The notes beneath the pieces are model-generated. The model searched no databases, was not told the DNA's origin, and was given only the letters and a program-made list of their open reading frames with translations. A program made the position numbers and the translations under genes. A stretch of 39,153 bases of DNA, taken from NCBI RefSeq assembly GCF_018063565.1, contig NZ_JAGPBB010000032.1, positions 1 to 39,153 of the forward strand, written 5' to 3'. This document shows positions 1 through 6,717 of this stretch, in pieces (positions within the stretch are counted from its first letter, which is position 1; each line of letters starts with the position of its first letter). This stretch comes from Rhodoferax sp. (GTDB taxonomy: Bacteria; Pseudomonadota; Gammaproteobacteria; Burkholderiales; Burkholderiaceae_C).

Positions 1-2
1 CT

Positions 3-143
3 TTCTACGCAAGTCCCGCTTGGCGCCAGGGACCGCGCGAGTCGATCATTGCGTTGATTGAATCCGACGCCAATGCAGTTCTACAGTTGGGTGCCAACAC
101 CGTCGAAGGCTTGCGTGGCTGTGCCATGCCTGCGCAGCGGTGA
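3..143 (+). CDS. C-terminal part of an unidentified protein, cut by the window start
   Basis: An open frame enters from the left edge and ends with TGA at 141-143, giving about 46 residues. The tail contains FYASPAWRQGP, then IIALIES, and ends near VEGLRG. Its composition (mixed helix and strand, no low-complexity runs) looks like real protein. It faintly recalls the C-terminus of small NIPSNAP or ferredoxin-fold (dimeric alpha-beta barrel) proteins, but this is not firm. The start is outside the window. It lies on the same strand as the cassette-like genes that follow and may be another cassette gene, although no attC core follows its stop codon. Confidence 0.45.
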   Translation, partial: FYASPAWRQGPRESIIALIESDANAVLQLGANTVEGLRGCAMPAQR

Positions 144-221
144 AGCAAACTACCTCATGCCAAGCAAGAGCTGCTGGTAGAGCTATGTGGCCTTCGCTGA
201 CCCCTACTCGCACCGGCATGA

Positions 222-272
222 CACTTGGCCCGCGAGCCGGTGGTACCTATCATCGGCCTCGCGGGCCATGTG
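222..272. repeat. Long GC-rich inverted repeat (hairpin)
   Basis: Arms at 222-236 and 258-272 pair over 15 positions with one mismatch (TGGCCCGCGAG against CTCGCGGGCCA plus the outer CAC/GTG). The stem can extend inward through CCG/CGG with one bulge. No T-run follows on either strand and there are no attC core boxes, so it is neither a typical terminator nor a standard attC site. It sits in the otherwise gene-free stretch 144-368. Confidence 0.5.
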
Positions 273-407
273 CCATCCCGGCGCTCGCGGCTCAGCTCAA
301 ACGCTTTGCCCCACACAACGACCATCACGGCAGGCCCAAAGCAGTGACCGAATCCGCAGGAGCGTGGCATGGAAGTCAAAATCAAACCTGACCCTAAACT
401 CAATTAA

Positions 408-773
408 TTGGTTCGTAGCAATGCAATAGAGTGGCAACCACTCGATGAACCAGAAGTCAGCGGCGTCTACGTGAAGGTTCTGCGATTCGACACGTCGGCC
501 CTCAGGGCACCAACGATTCTTCTGAAGTTCGACCCCGGCGCCACCTACCCTGGTCACACTCATCCCGGAGGCGAGGAGATCTTCGTTTTGGAGGGTGACA
601 TCCGGTTGGGCAAAGACCGTCTACATGCGGGCGACTATCTCTTCACCGCTCCCGGCAACATACATGCCGTGCAGTCGGACGCAGGCTGCGTGGTGTTGGT
701 GAGCGTCCCTGAAGAAGTGGAGAAGCTTCACCGCAAGAGTTCCAGCGCCGGAATGGCTGCGAGTGGAGCCTAA
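408..773 (+). CDS. Cupin-domain protein (ChrR/anti-sigma-like), probably 5'-interrupted
   Basis: Single-domain cupin of about 121 residues. The first cupin motif is visible as PGHTHPGGEE followed by FVLEGD, and the second as PGNIHAV, so the metal-binding histidines and glutamate are present. Family members act as metal-dependent sensors (ChrR type) or small enzymes; the substrate cannot be told. The listed start is a TTG with no ribosome site. An ATG at 369 in the same frame has a well-placed AGGAG at 358-362 but meets TAA at 405-407, directly before the TTG. The natural gene therefore probably began at 369 and was split by a nonsense change after 12 codons, although reinitiation at the adjoining TTG is possible. 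Its TAA stop (771-773) lies inside the first core of an attC site, as is common for integron cassette genes. Confidence 0.7.
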   Translation: MVRSNAIEWQPLDEPEVSGVYVKVLRFDTSALRAPTILLKFDPGATYPGHTHPGGEEIFVLEGDIRLGKDRLHAGDYLFTAPGNIHAVQSDAGCVVLVSVPEEVEKLHRKSSSAGMAASGA

Positions 774-825
774 CATTTCGTTCCACGCGACCGCCTTCTG
801 TGGCGCATGAACTCAGGCGTTAGGC
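768..825 (+). mobile_element. Integron attC recombination site (about 58 bp)
   Basis: The site begins with GCCTAAC (768-774) and ends with GTTAGGC (819-825), perfect complementary outer cores of the RYYYAAC and GTTRRRY form. Inside, TTCGTTC on the left partly pairs with GAACTCAGGC on the right, and the centre (GCGACCGCC against TGGCGCA) can fold further. Size and layout match attC sites of the aadA type. The cupin stop codon lies within the first core and a second cassette-like gene starts 51 bases after the last core. The expected recombination point is after G819. Confidence 0.85.
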
Positions 826-876
826 AGCACAGCCGGCGCCATCCGTCGCTCGTCAGATCATCGGGAGCCAAAAGTC

Positions 877-1281
877 ATGCCCTTCACCACGCACGAGGAG
901 TACTTTGCCACGTGCAACCCAGAAGCGCGCGCCAAGCTCCTGCAGGTTCAGCGCGCGGTCGAAAGGCAAATCCCCGGAGCAGTCCAGTGCATCGGGTACA
1001 ACATGCCGGCCTTCAGGCAGCAGCGAATCTTCCTGTACTTCGCAGGTTTCAAGAAGCACGTTGGCATCTATCCGCCTGTCACGGACGATGAAGAACTCAT
1101 CTCTGAGACTGCCCGGTTTCGGGGACCCAAAGGAAACCTGTCGTTCCCGTACAGCGAGGAACTGCCGCTGGAACTCATCGGTCGGATTGCCAAAGCCCTT
1201 GCTGTCCAGTACTCAAGGCCGTCCACCAAGCCAACCAAAGCAAATGCCACACCTGCGCTCGCGCCTCAGTTCGAACGTTAA
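877..1281 (+). CDS. DUF1801 (YdhG-like) protein
   Basis: 134-residue protein. It begins with a helical segment (THEEYFATCNPEARAKL), then AVERQIPGAVQCIGYNMPAF, and a strand-rich half containing IFLYFAGFKKHVGIYPP and KGNLSFPYSEELP. This is the pattern of the DUF1801/YdhG family (PF08818), a small alpha-beta fold of unknown function that often occurs as integron cassette genes. The tail after about residue 112 is Thr/Pro/Ala-rich and probably disordered. The ATG is chosen because the family fold starts there; GGGAG at 865-869 is an acceptable ribosome site. It directly follows the attC site at 768-825. No clear attC follows its own stop, so the right end of this cassette is probably eroded. Confidence 0.75.
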   Translation: MPFTTHEEYFATCNPEARAKLLQVQRAVERQIPGAVQCIGYNMPAFRQQRIFLYFAGFKKHVGIYPPVTDDEELISETARFRGPKGNLSFPYSEELPLELIGRIAKALAVQYSRPSTKPTKANATPALAPQFER

Positions 1282-2085
1282 AACTGCATTCTTGAGTGCC
1301 CGGTATGGAGCACGGCATCTGACTGCTTCTAGCCCTATGGAGTCGTTAACAACCCAAGTCCCTGGGTCAGCAATCGCTGCGCAGTTGACAACTGCGGCGA
1401 TCGCCAATGCTGCGTGGTCCAAGGCTGGCAACACTTGCCATGGTTGCGTGGAAATAAGGGACAGACCATGGTTTTCTGACATCGCCCTCACGGCCACGAC
1501 GGCAGAACCGGTGTCTGTCGCCATTTCCCTCAACTCATTGGCCCATCGCCTTGTCCAGCATCTGAAAGCCCGGCAAAGCTCTGCGCGGATCCGAGAAGGG
1601 GTTTCAGCATCCAATTCGTCCCGCCAGCATCACCGTCGTCATGCCGTCGATCAGACGGTTGAGCGGGGGCCACAGCTCTAGGCTAACGCCAGATACCCGA
1701 CGGAAGTTGAAGCGCTTGGGCAGGAGCATCAATCGGTGATTCGCGCATAGCCATCCTGGGCCTCGCGCGCCGTGGCTTGGACGGACTCCTCGTCAGGTTT
1801 GGCGATTGCCTACACCATTGGCATCGCACACATCGGGCCGCAACTGAAAAAGTGTGCAGGCAAATAGCCCTGCGCCCAATAGTGCGGCTTGATATGCCCG
1901 GGACAGACCACGGTTTGCCAATCCCTGATGGCCAGCGAACTGACATTGATGTCCAGGATGAGCGTCCGCAGATTCGCGATGGCGCGACTGATTTCGTCTG
2001 GCTTGGTCCGGCCAGGATCGGCTGTCAGCTACATTACCTCAGCCGTCACCATCCACTGGCGAGACCTTTTCTCAGGAGCTACCTC
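1282..2085. other. 800-bp stretch without an intact gene
   Basis: Between the two DUF1801 genes no intact gene with a ribosome site is convincing. Its right half (about 1729-2034) carries a decayed minus-strand frame, described separately. The left half (1282-1680) has a weak minus-strand frame over 1213-1614 that overlaps the DUF1801 gene; its composition is not convincing. Two GTTRRRY-like words (for example near 1665) occur without a paired core, so no further attC site is claimed. Confidence 0.5.
1729..2034 (-). pseudogene. Decayed minus-strand gene with two in-frame TAG codons
   Basis: Read on the minus strand from about 2034, the frame gives ATG, then TAG (2031-2029), then an open stretch with KPDEISRAIANLRTLILD, DWQTVVCPGHIKPHYWAQGY and FFSCGPMCAMPMV, a second TAG (1812-1810), and further coding-like sequence (AIAKPDEESVQATAREAQDG) to TGA at 1731-1729. 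The Cys, His, Trp and Tyr content and the amphipathic start look like real protein on both sides of the second stop. I do not recognise the family. The simplest reading is a gene of roughly 100 codons broken by two amber mutations. There is no sign that TAG is read through elsewhere in the window. Confidence 0.45.
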
Positions 2086-2517
2086 ATGGCCGAGGCAAAG
2101 ACCAAGCCCACTGCGGCAAACATTGACGAATACCTCGTGTCGCGCGCATCGCCAGAGCAACTTGCGGACTGCAAGACCCTGATGGCAATGCTCAAGCGCG
2201 TGACAAATGAGCAGCCCAGCATGTGGGGACCAAGCATCGTCGGTTACGGAAGCTATACCTACACGTACGAAAGCGGCCGCACCGGTGAGTCTTGTATCAC
2301 CGGCTTTGCTGTGCGCGGCAGGGACTTAGTGGTCTACCTCGTCGCTGAATGCCCGGAGCAACAAGAACTTTTGGCCCGACTTGGCAAGCACAAGATCGGG
2401 AAGTCATGCCTGTACCTCAAACGTCTGGCCGAGGTAGACACCAAGGTACTGGAAGCCCTCATCTCATCATCAGTGTCGGAAGTGAAACGCCGCCATGCCA
2501 CGTCCAGCGGTGCCTAA
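2086..2517 (+). CDS. Second DUF1801 protein
   Basis: 143-residue protein of the DUF1801 family. It has an N-terminal helical part (TAANIDEYLVSRASPEQLAD), then KRVTNEQPSMWGPSIVGYGSY, a strand region CITGFAVRGRDLVVYLV and a C-terminal part with GKSCLYLKRLAEVD. Function is unknown for the family. The ATG at 2086 is preferred over a longer upstream frame because AGGAG (2074-2078) sits 7 bases upstream and the family similarity begins here. The stop codon TAA (2515-2517) lies inside a GCCTAAC core, exactly as in the cupin gene at 408-773, so this is probably also a former cassette gene. It is clearly diverged from the DUF1801 gene at 877-1281, so it is not a recent duplicate. Confidence 0.8.
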   Translation: MAEAKTKPTAANIDEYLVSRASPEQLADCKTLMAMLKRVTNEQPSMWGPSIVGYGSYTYTYESGRTGESCITGFAVRGRDLVVYLVAECPEQQELLARLGKHKIGKSCLYLKRLAEVDTKVLEALISSSVSEVKRRHATSSGA

Positions 2518-2518
2518 C
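2512..2518 (+). mobile_element. Orphan attC half core (GCCTAAC)
   Basis: This word is identical to the first core of the attC site at 768 and likewise overlaps the TAA stop of the gene before it. No GTTRRRY partner in the correct orientation is found in the next 140 bases, so the right half of the attC appears deleted or decayed. Taken alone a 7-base match is weak; its position over the stop codon is the supporting point. Confidence 0.4.
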
Positions 2519-2722
2519 CTGGCGAAACGAAAATCGAATCTTTATGCTCAAACCGGTGGCTGTAGCGCCAACATTCATGTTCGCGGGCGCACAGACGCAT
2601 GGCAGCCGCTGCTTCAAACTCATCGCTCGATGACCCGCTGCTGCAAGCGCCACAAATCCAGCCGACCGGGAAGCAGGCCGAGGTCTTCATCGATTTTTCC
2701 TTAACTTACCGGGAGCAATGCA

Positions 2723-3070
2723 ATGGGCAACACACAAGAAAAACTCAATGAGATATCCAGTCTGATCAGCAAATTGAAGGCTGGCTATCCCGCCGAAACC
2801 AATGCATTTCTCGGCTTCATGCGCAAGGCGGAGGGTGGCAAGGCCTTGACCCTGCGTGAGAAAGAGCTGATCAATGTAGGGTTGTCCGTCGGCGCACAGT
2901 GCGAGTGGTGCATTGCCATTCATGTGCAGCATGCCATTGAGGCCGGTGCCAGTCGTGACGAGGTGATGGAAGCCGGCTTCATGGCGGTGGTGATGCACGG
3001 CGGGCCGGCCCTGATGTACATGACGCCGCTGCTGGAGGCTGTGGAAGAGTTTCTTCCCCAACAGCATTGA
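2723..3070 (+). CDS. Carboxymuconolactone decarboxylase / AhpD-like protein
   Basis: 115-residue single-domain protein of the CMD/AhpD family. The core motif KELINVGLSVGAQCEWCIAI carries the CxxC pair and is followed two residues later by His, the redox-active arrangement of AhpD-type disulfide reductases. The second half (EAGASRDEVMEAGFMAVVMHGG) is the usual helical trimerisation region. Likely role: cytoplasmic thiol-dependent peroxidase or disulfide reductase; a decarboxylase activity is less likely because of the CxxC. The start at 2723 is chosen because GGGAG lies at 2711-2715; the ATG five bases upstream is in another frame. It precedes a two-component system on the same strand by about 150 bases and is more like core genome than the cassette region before it. 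Confidence 0.8.
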   Translation: MGNTQEKLNEISSLISKLKAGYPAETNAFLGFMRKAEGGKALTLREKELINVGLSVGAQCEWCIAIHVQHAIEAGASRDEVMEAGFMAVVMHGGPALMYMTPLLEAVEEFLPQQH

Positions 3071-3223
3071 CGTTGTCTGAGTTTCTGGCGCGGCCATGTC
3101 CGACTGGTGGGGGGGCAATGCGGGCATCGGACGGCTGGCGATCCAACACAAAACCATCCATCGTCCCGCCTCTTGCGGATGGGTGACGTGGCGCAGTAAA
3201 CCCCTGTGCCAAAATGATTGGGC

Positions 3224-4696
3224 ATGTTTGCGAACCTCAAACGCCTTCAGAACTGGCTGCTGACCTGGGTAGCACTTTCAATATTGACTGGTGTTTTTAT
3301 TGCGCGCCAGGCATTGACGCGACAGCAGGATGTGTTTGACACCCATGCGCGCATCGTGCACCGGTTGCTGAGCCAGCGTGTGGTGCAACTCGACGCCATT
3401 TTGGCGACACTTGCGCTATTGCGCAGCGGCACCTCGGCCGACGGTTCCGAGCAACGCCTGCCGGCGCTGTATAGCCAGATTGCGGCCGCCGCGCGCCGTG
3501 GGCCAGACGAGGCATGGCCCACGGCGTCGCTCGCCAGCGCCGAACTGGAGTCACAAGGCTTGAAGCGCGCAGTGCTGACTGATATCGACCTGCAAAAAGG
3601 CACTTACCAGCTGGTGCTGGCCGCGCAGCCGGACAGCTATGCACTGACCATCAACATCCGCAATCTGGTGCCCTGGGCCGAATGGCCCATGGCACCAGAG
3701 ACCAGCCCGGTCCAAGTGCGGTTGCAGTTGGCGCAGGCCAGCTACATCCTGCAGGCCGGGCGTCCGTTTGCGGCGGATGATCCGGGTTGGACTTTTGAAG
3801 CCCGTAAAGTACTGGCGGCCGACAGCCAGCCGTTTGAGGTGGTGTCGCAACTGCATCTGGCCTGGTCCACCTTGCCATGGATCTGGATGTTCTTGAGTGC
3901 GGCAGCGCTGGCCCTTGTTCTGTCGCGTGCCCATGGGCTGGTGCAACAGCGCGTGCAGCAGCAGCGTGATGCACAGCGGCAGCGCCTGGGCCAGCTCACC
4001 CGGCTCAATACGCTGGGCGAACTCGCCGCCGGCATGGCCCATGAAATCAACCAGCCTCTCACGGCGATTCTGGCCAACACCCAGGCCGCCAGCCGCATGC
4101 TGGATGATGTCGATCCGGACCTGCCTGGTGCGCGTAGCGCCATGCGCCTGGCGGTACAACAGGCACGCCGGGCGTCTGACGTAGTCGGCCGGCTGCGCCG
4201 CATCGTGGAACGCCCCGGCACGGGTGCGACGTCGCAACGCGTCAACCTGCATGGCGCATGCCGCCACGTGCTGTATCTGCTGGAGCCCGAGTTGCAACGC
4301 AGCGGATGCACCCACACCCTGAGTATGAACGGTGCACCCTTTGACGTATTGGCCGACCCTGTGGCACTGGAACAGATCATCCACAACCTGCTCACCAATG
4401 CCCTGCAAGCGATGGAACCATTGCCGCCCCAGAACCGATCGCTGACTCTGCTGCTGAGCTGCACCGAAACGCTGGGGCAACTGCAGGTGCAGGACAACGG
4501 GCCAGGCATACCGGCCGAGGCACTGTCAAAAGTGTTTGAGCCATTCTTTTCGACCCGCGAAGGCGGTTTGGGTTTGGGCCTGAGCCTGTGCGAAACCCTG
4601 GCCATGAACATGGGTGCAAGCCTGAGTGCGGCCAACCGGCCTTCGCAGGGGGCAGAGTTCACGCTGCAGATACCGCTGGCCCGCACCGCAGCATGA
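3224..4696 (+). CDS. Membrane sensor histidine kinase (FixL/DctB-like)
   Basis: About 490 residues. An N-terminal membrane segment (LLTWVALSILTGVFIA) and a second one (WMFLSAAALALVL, about residue 220) bracket a periplasmic domain of roughly 180 residues with no recognised fold. Then follow a basic linker, a HisKA domain with the phospho-acceptor in GMAHEINQPLT (His about 273), and a HATPase domain with N-box NLLTNALQAM, G1 box DNGPGIP, F-box FEPFFST and G2 box GLGLGLSLC. All catalytic boxes are intact. The start is taken as ATG 3224; a TTG two codons upstream is possible and no good ribosome site is seen for either. Its stop overlaps the response-regulator start by ATGA, so the two form one transcription unit. 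The stimulus is unknown; the periplasmic domain suggests an extracytoplasmic one. Confidence 0.85.
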   Translation: MFANLKRLQNWLLTWVALSILTGVFIARQALTRQQDVFDTHARIVHRLLSQRVVQLDAILATLALLRSGTSADGSEQRLPALYSQIAAAARRGPDEAWPTASLASAELESQGLKRAVLTDIDLQKGTYQLVLAAQPDSYALTINIRNLVPWAEWPMAPETSPVQVRLQLAQASYILQAGRPFAADDPGWTFEARKVLAADSQPFEVVSQLHLAWSTLPWIWMFLSAAALALVLSRAHGLVQQRVQQQRDAQRQRLGQLTRLNTLGELAAGMAHEINQPLTAILANTQAASRMLDDVDPDLPGARSAMRLAVQQARRASDVVGRLRRIVERPGTGATSQRVNLHGACRHVLYLLEPELQRSGCTHTLSMNGAPFDVLADPVALEQIIHNLLTNALQAMEPLPPQNRSLTLLLSCTETLGQLQVQDNGPGIPAEALSKVFEPFFSTREGGLGLGLSLCETLAMNMGASLSAANRPSQGAEFTLQIPLARTAA

Positions 4697-5322
4697 CCAC
4701 CCCGCTCTCTCCCCTGATTCATCTGATCGACGACGACGAGGCGGTGCGCTCGAGCCTGGCACTGCTGATTGGCACCGTGGGGCTTCGGGTGCAACCGTGG
4801 GCAGATCCCGAAGCATTTTTGCAGACGTTTGACCGGGACAGCATTGGGGCCATTTTGCTGGATGTGCGCATGCCAGGCATCAGCGGACTGACAGTGCTGG
4901 ACAGGCTGGTGCAGCAAAAGGTTGACCAGCCCGTCATCCTGCTCACTGGCCACGGCACCATCGATATGTGCCGTCGCGCCTTCAAATCCGGTGCCACCGA
5001 GTTTCTTGAAAAACCGGTGGACGACGAACGTCTGCTTGAAGCGCTGCAGTCCGCCGTGCGCCAGCACGTGCAGTCACGCCAGCGCAACCAGGCCGACCGG
5101 CAAACGCGCCTGCGCTACGCACAACTGTCGCAGCGCGAGCGCGAGGTGCTTGGCATGATCGTGGCAGGCCTGACCAACAAGGAGATAGGTCGCGCACTCC
5201 AGGTGTCCCCACGCACCATAGAAACCCACCGCGCCAACCTGTTCGCCAAGCTGGAGATTGACGCGTTGGCGCAGTTGGTGCGCCAGTACGCCGCGCTGGC
5301 GGACGAAGACGCCGCAACCTGA
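4693..5322 (+). CDS. FixJ/LuxR-family response regulator
   Basis: 209 residues. The receiver domain has the acidic cluster IDDDEA at the N-terminus, the phospho-acceptor Asp in LLDVRMPGISG (about residue 57), Thr in LLTGHGTID and Lys in FLEKPV. A short linker leads to a GerE/LuxR helix-turn-helix (LSQREREVLGMIVAGLTNKEI, then VSPRTIETHRANL). This is the standard FixJ architecture and the partner of the kinase it overlaps by four bases. The start at 4693 is fixed by the ATGA overlap; longer versions upstream would lie in another frame of the kinase gene. A perfect palindrome begins immediately after its stop codon and precedes the next gene, a plausible target site. Confidence 0.9.
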   Translation: MTTPLSPLIHLIDDDEAVRSSLALLIGTVGLRVQPWADPEAFLQTFDRDSIGAILLDVRMPGISGLTVLDRLVQQKVDQPVILLTGHGTIDMCRRAFKSGATEFLEKPVDDERLLEALQSAVRQHVQSRQRNQADRQTRLRYAQLSQREREVLGMIVAGLTNKEIGRALQVSPRTIETHRANLFAKLEIDALAQLVRQYAALADEDAAT

Positions 5323-5340
5323 CTGCGTAGTTCTACGCAG
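5323..5340. promoter_or_regulatory. Perfect palindrome, candidate response-regulator operator
   Basis: CTGCGTAG-TT-CTACGCAG: two 8-base arms with a 2-base centre, starting on the base after the regulator stop codon. A further GCGTAG half word follows at 5347-5352. There is no T-run, so it is unlikely to be a terminator. FixJ/LuxR regulators bind dyad sites of about this size. It lies about 100 bases before the GlcG-like gene, a position suited to an activator site. A second, shorter palindrome (ACGGTT-N5-AACCGT) is at 5397-5413. Confidence 0.55.
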
Positions 5341-5396
5341 GTTCGGGCGTAGCCGCACCGATAGGCAACAGGCGCCCAGTTTTTTACAGTGCTCAC

Positions 5397-5413
5397 ACGG
5401 TTGATTGAACCGT
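5397..5413. promoter_or_regulatory. Short inverted repeat before the GlcG-like gene
   Basis: ACGGTT-GATTG-AACCGT, 6-base arms around a 5-base centre, ending 27 bases before the GlcG-like start codon. It could be an operator or a small 5'-leader hairpin. No function is assigned. Confidence 0.3.
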
Positions 5414-5440
5414 TTGATGACCAAAAATCTGGAGTAACCC

Positions 5441-5929
5441 ATGCGAAAAATTCACCTTGCCGCCTTGATTCTTTCCACCGCCGCCACCAGCGCCAGCGCA
5501 CAGGCTGTGCGTACCGAGCGCAATATGTCACTCGACCTGGCCAATCAGATTGCCGCCGCCACCGTGGCCACCTGCACCGCCAATGGTTATGCCGTCACGG
5601 CCACCGTGGTCGACCGCGCCGGCAGCGTGCGCGCGGTCCAGCGCGCAGACCTTGCTGGCCCACACACGCTGGGCGCGAGCCAGCAAAAGGCATTTACCGC
5701 TGCCTCGGCCAAAAACACCACGCTGGCCATGATGGAAGGGGCACAAAAAAACCCTGCGGCTGCCAATCTGGTTTACATCCCGGGCTTCCTGCTGGTGGGA
5801 GGGGGGGTGCCGGTCAAGGTTGGCAACGAAGTCATTGGTGCGGTGGGCGTGGGTGGTGCACCCGGCGGCCATCTGGACGAGCAGTGTGCCGTCGCGGCAC
5901 TCGACAAAGTCAAAGAACTTTTGAAGTAA
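5441..5929 (+). CDS. Exported GlcG/HbpS-family (DUF336) protein
   Basis: 162 residues. A clear Sec signal peptide (basic MRKIHL, hydrophobic AALILSTAATS, cleavage near ASA-QA) precedes a complete heme-degrading/HbpS domain: helix MSLDLANQIAAATVATC, strand VTATVVDRAGSVRAVQR, the GPHTLGASQQKAFTA helix, and the glycine-rich GAVGVGGAPGGHLDEQCA end. HbpS-type members bind heme and, in Streptomyces, signal to a two-component sensor (SenS/SenR); other members have no proven role. The ATG has GGAG 7 bases upstream. It lies directly downstream of a kinase-regulator pair and a palindromic site, so control by that pair is likely. A periplasmic heme- or redox-responsive role is inferred from family and context only. 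Confidence 0.85.
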   Translation: MRKIHLAALILSTAATSASAQAVRTERNMSLDLANQIAAATVATCTANGYAVTATVVDRAGSVRAVQRADLAGPHTLGASQQKAFTAASAKNTTLAMMEGAQKNPAAANLVYIPGFLLVGGGVPVKVGNEVIGAVGVGGAPGGHLDEQCAVAALDKVKELLK

Positions 5930-5994
5930 ATCAGGCTATAGCCCAATATTTATGAAACAAGCATGCAATATTTTTCGTAGCAAAGATAGCAATA
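5928..5994 (+). repeat. Dispersed intergenic repeat, copy 1
   Basis: This AT-richer stretch begins AAATCAGGCTATAGCCC and ends with GTAGC, AAAGATAGCAATA words. It aligns with the minus strand of 27392-27459 (AAATATGACTCTAGCGC ... GTAGCGAAGCAATA) over its whole length with gaps. The pattern resembles a short dispersed repeat I associate with Polaromonas/Rhodoferax-type genomes; the family name is not known to me. It fills the gap between the GlcG-like and ankyrin genes and contains an ATG (5952) in frame with the ankyrin gene. Confidence 0.55.
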
Positions 5995-5999
5995 ACACC

Positions 6000-6701
6000 A
6001 TGACAAACTCACTTTCACGCCGGTTGTTGCGGGTCATGCAGATCACTTTTGGCGTGGGTGGTTTGATTGCCATTCAGTGGTGCCACGCGCAGGTGGAACC
6101 ATCAACCAGCGAGATCGCCGCTTACCGCGGCTTGCACGCAGCCGCAGTGCGTGGCGATGTACGAACCATTGAAAGGCTGGTTGCCGCCAAAGCGGACCTG
6201 AATACACGAGATGCTCAAGGCCGCACGCCCTTGCATGTCGCCACCTTTGCCAGGCAGCGCGCTGCCGTGCATACACTGGTGCAGGCGGGTGCCGAGACCA
6301 GCGCGCTGGAAAATGATCGCTACGACGCTGTCACCATTGCCGCGGTGGCCGATGATGAAGAAACCCTGCGCATCCTGCTGAGTCTGGGTGCCAGCGCAAA
6401 GCTGGTAACCAGCCGTTATGACGGCACGGCACTGATTGCCGCCGCGCATCTGGGGCACGATGGCGTGGTGCGACAGCTCATTGCGGCAGGCGCTCCGCTG
6501 GACCATGTGAACAACCTGCACTGGACGGCCGCCATCGAATCCATCGTGCTCGGCAATGGTGGGCCCAGACACCAGGCAACTCTCAAGGCCTTGGTGGATG
6601 CGGGTGCTAACGTGCAACTCGCTGATCGCCATGGCAAGACGCCGCTGGTGCTGGCGCGCAGCTATGGTTATGCAGAAATGGTCAACGTACTGGAGAAATA
6701 G
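6000..6701 (+). CDS. Exported ankyrin-repeat protein
   Basis: 233 residues from the ATG at 6000. The N-terminus is a signal peptide or anchor (SRRLLRVMQITFGVGGLIAIQW, cleavage likely after CHA-Q). About five ankyrin repeats follow, recognisable by AYRGLHAAAVRGDVRTIERL, DAQGRTPLHVATFARQ, YDGTALIAAAHLGHDGVVRQL and HGKTPLVLARSYGYAEMV. Ankyrin repeats are protein-binding scaffolds; periplasmic relatives such as Pseudomonas AnkB support peroxide defence, but this gene is not specifically matched to it. An ATG at 5952 in the same frame would add 16 residues, but these are encoded by a dispersed repeat and do not look like a signal peptide, so 6000 is preferred. It probably belongs with the GlcG-like gene before it and ends 16 bases from the convergent cyclase gene. 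Confidence 0.8.
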   Translation: MTNSLSRRLLRVMQITFGVGGLIAIQWCHAQVEPSTSEIAAYRGLHAAAVRGDVRTIERLVAAKADLNTRDAQGRTPLHVATFARQRAAVHTLVQAGAETSALENDRYDAVTIAAVADDEETLRILLSLGASAKLVTSRYDGTALIAAAHLGHDGVVRQLIAAGAPLDHVNNLHWTAAIESIVLGNGGPRHQATLKALVDAGANVQLADRHGKTPLVLARSYGYAEMVNVLEK

Positions 6702-6717
6702 CAGAACCTTGATTGAT

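Noticed and set aside
222-272. Hairpin as a possible attC site
   Set aside because: No RYYYAAC or GTTRRRY outer cores, and the stem is perfect rather than imperfect as in attC.
1213-1614. Minus-strand open frame of 133 codons
   Set aside because: It overlaps the better-supported DUF1801 gene, has no ribosome site and its composition is not convincing.
1455-1920. Shared word AAACC-TGGTCTGTCCC on the minus strand in two places (about 1463-1480 and 1899-1916)
   Set aside because: A 16-base near-match with no wider similarity in DNA or protein; likely chance.
2599-2751. Plus-strand frame of 50 codons (starts MAAAASNSSLDD) overlapping the AhpD-like start
   Set aside because: Protein-like at first but no ribosome site, and it runs out of frame into the AhpD-like gene; may be a remnant, not supported as a gene.
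3742-5067. Long minus-strand open frame of 441 codons opposite the kinase and regulator
   Set aside because: Antisense shadow of two well-supported genes; no ribosome site or domain.
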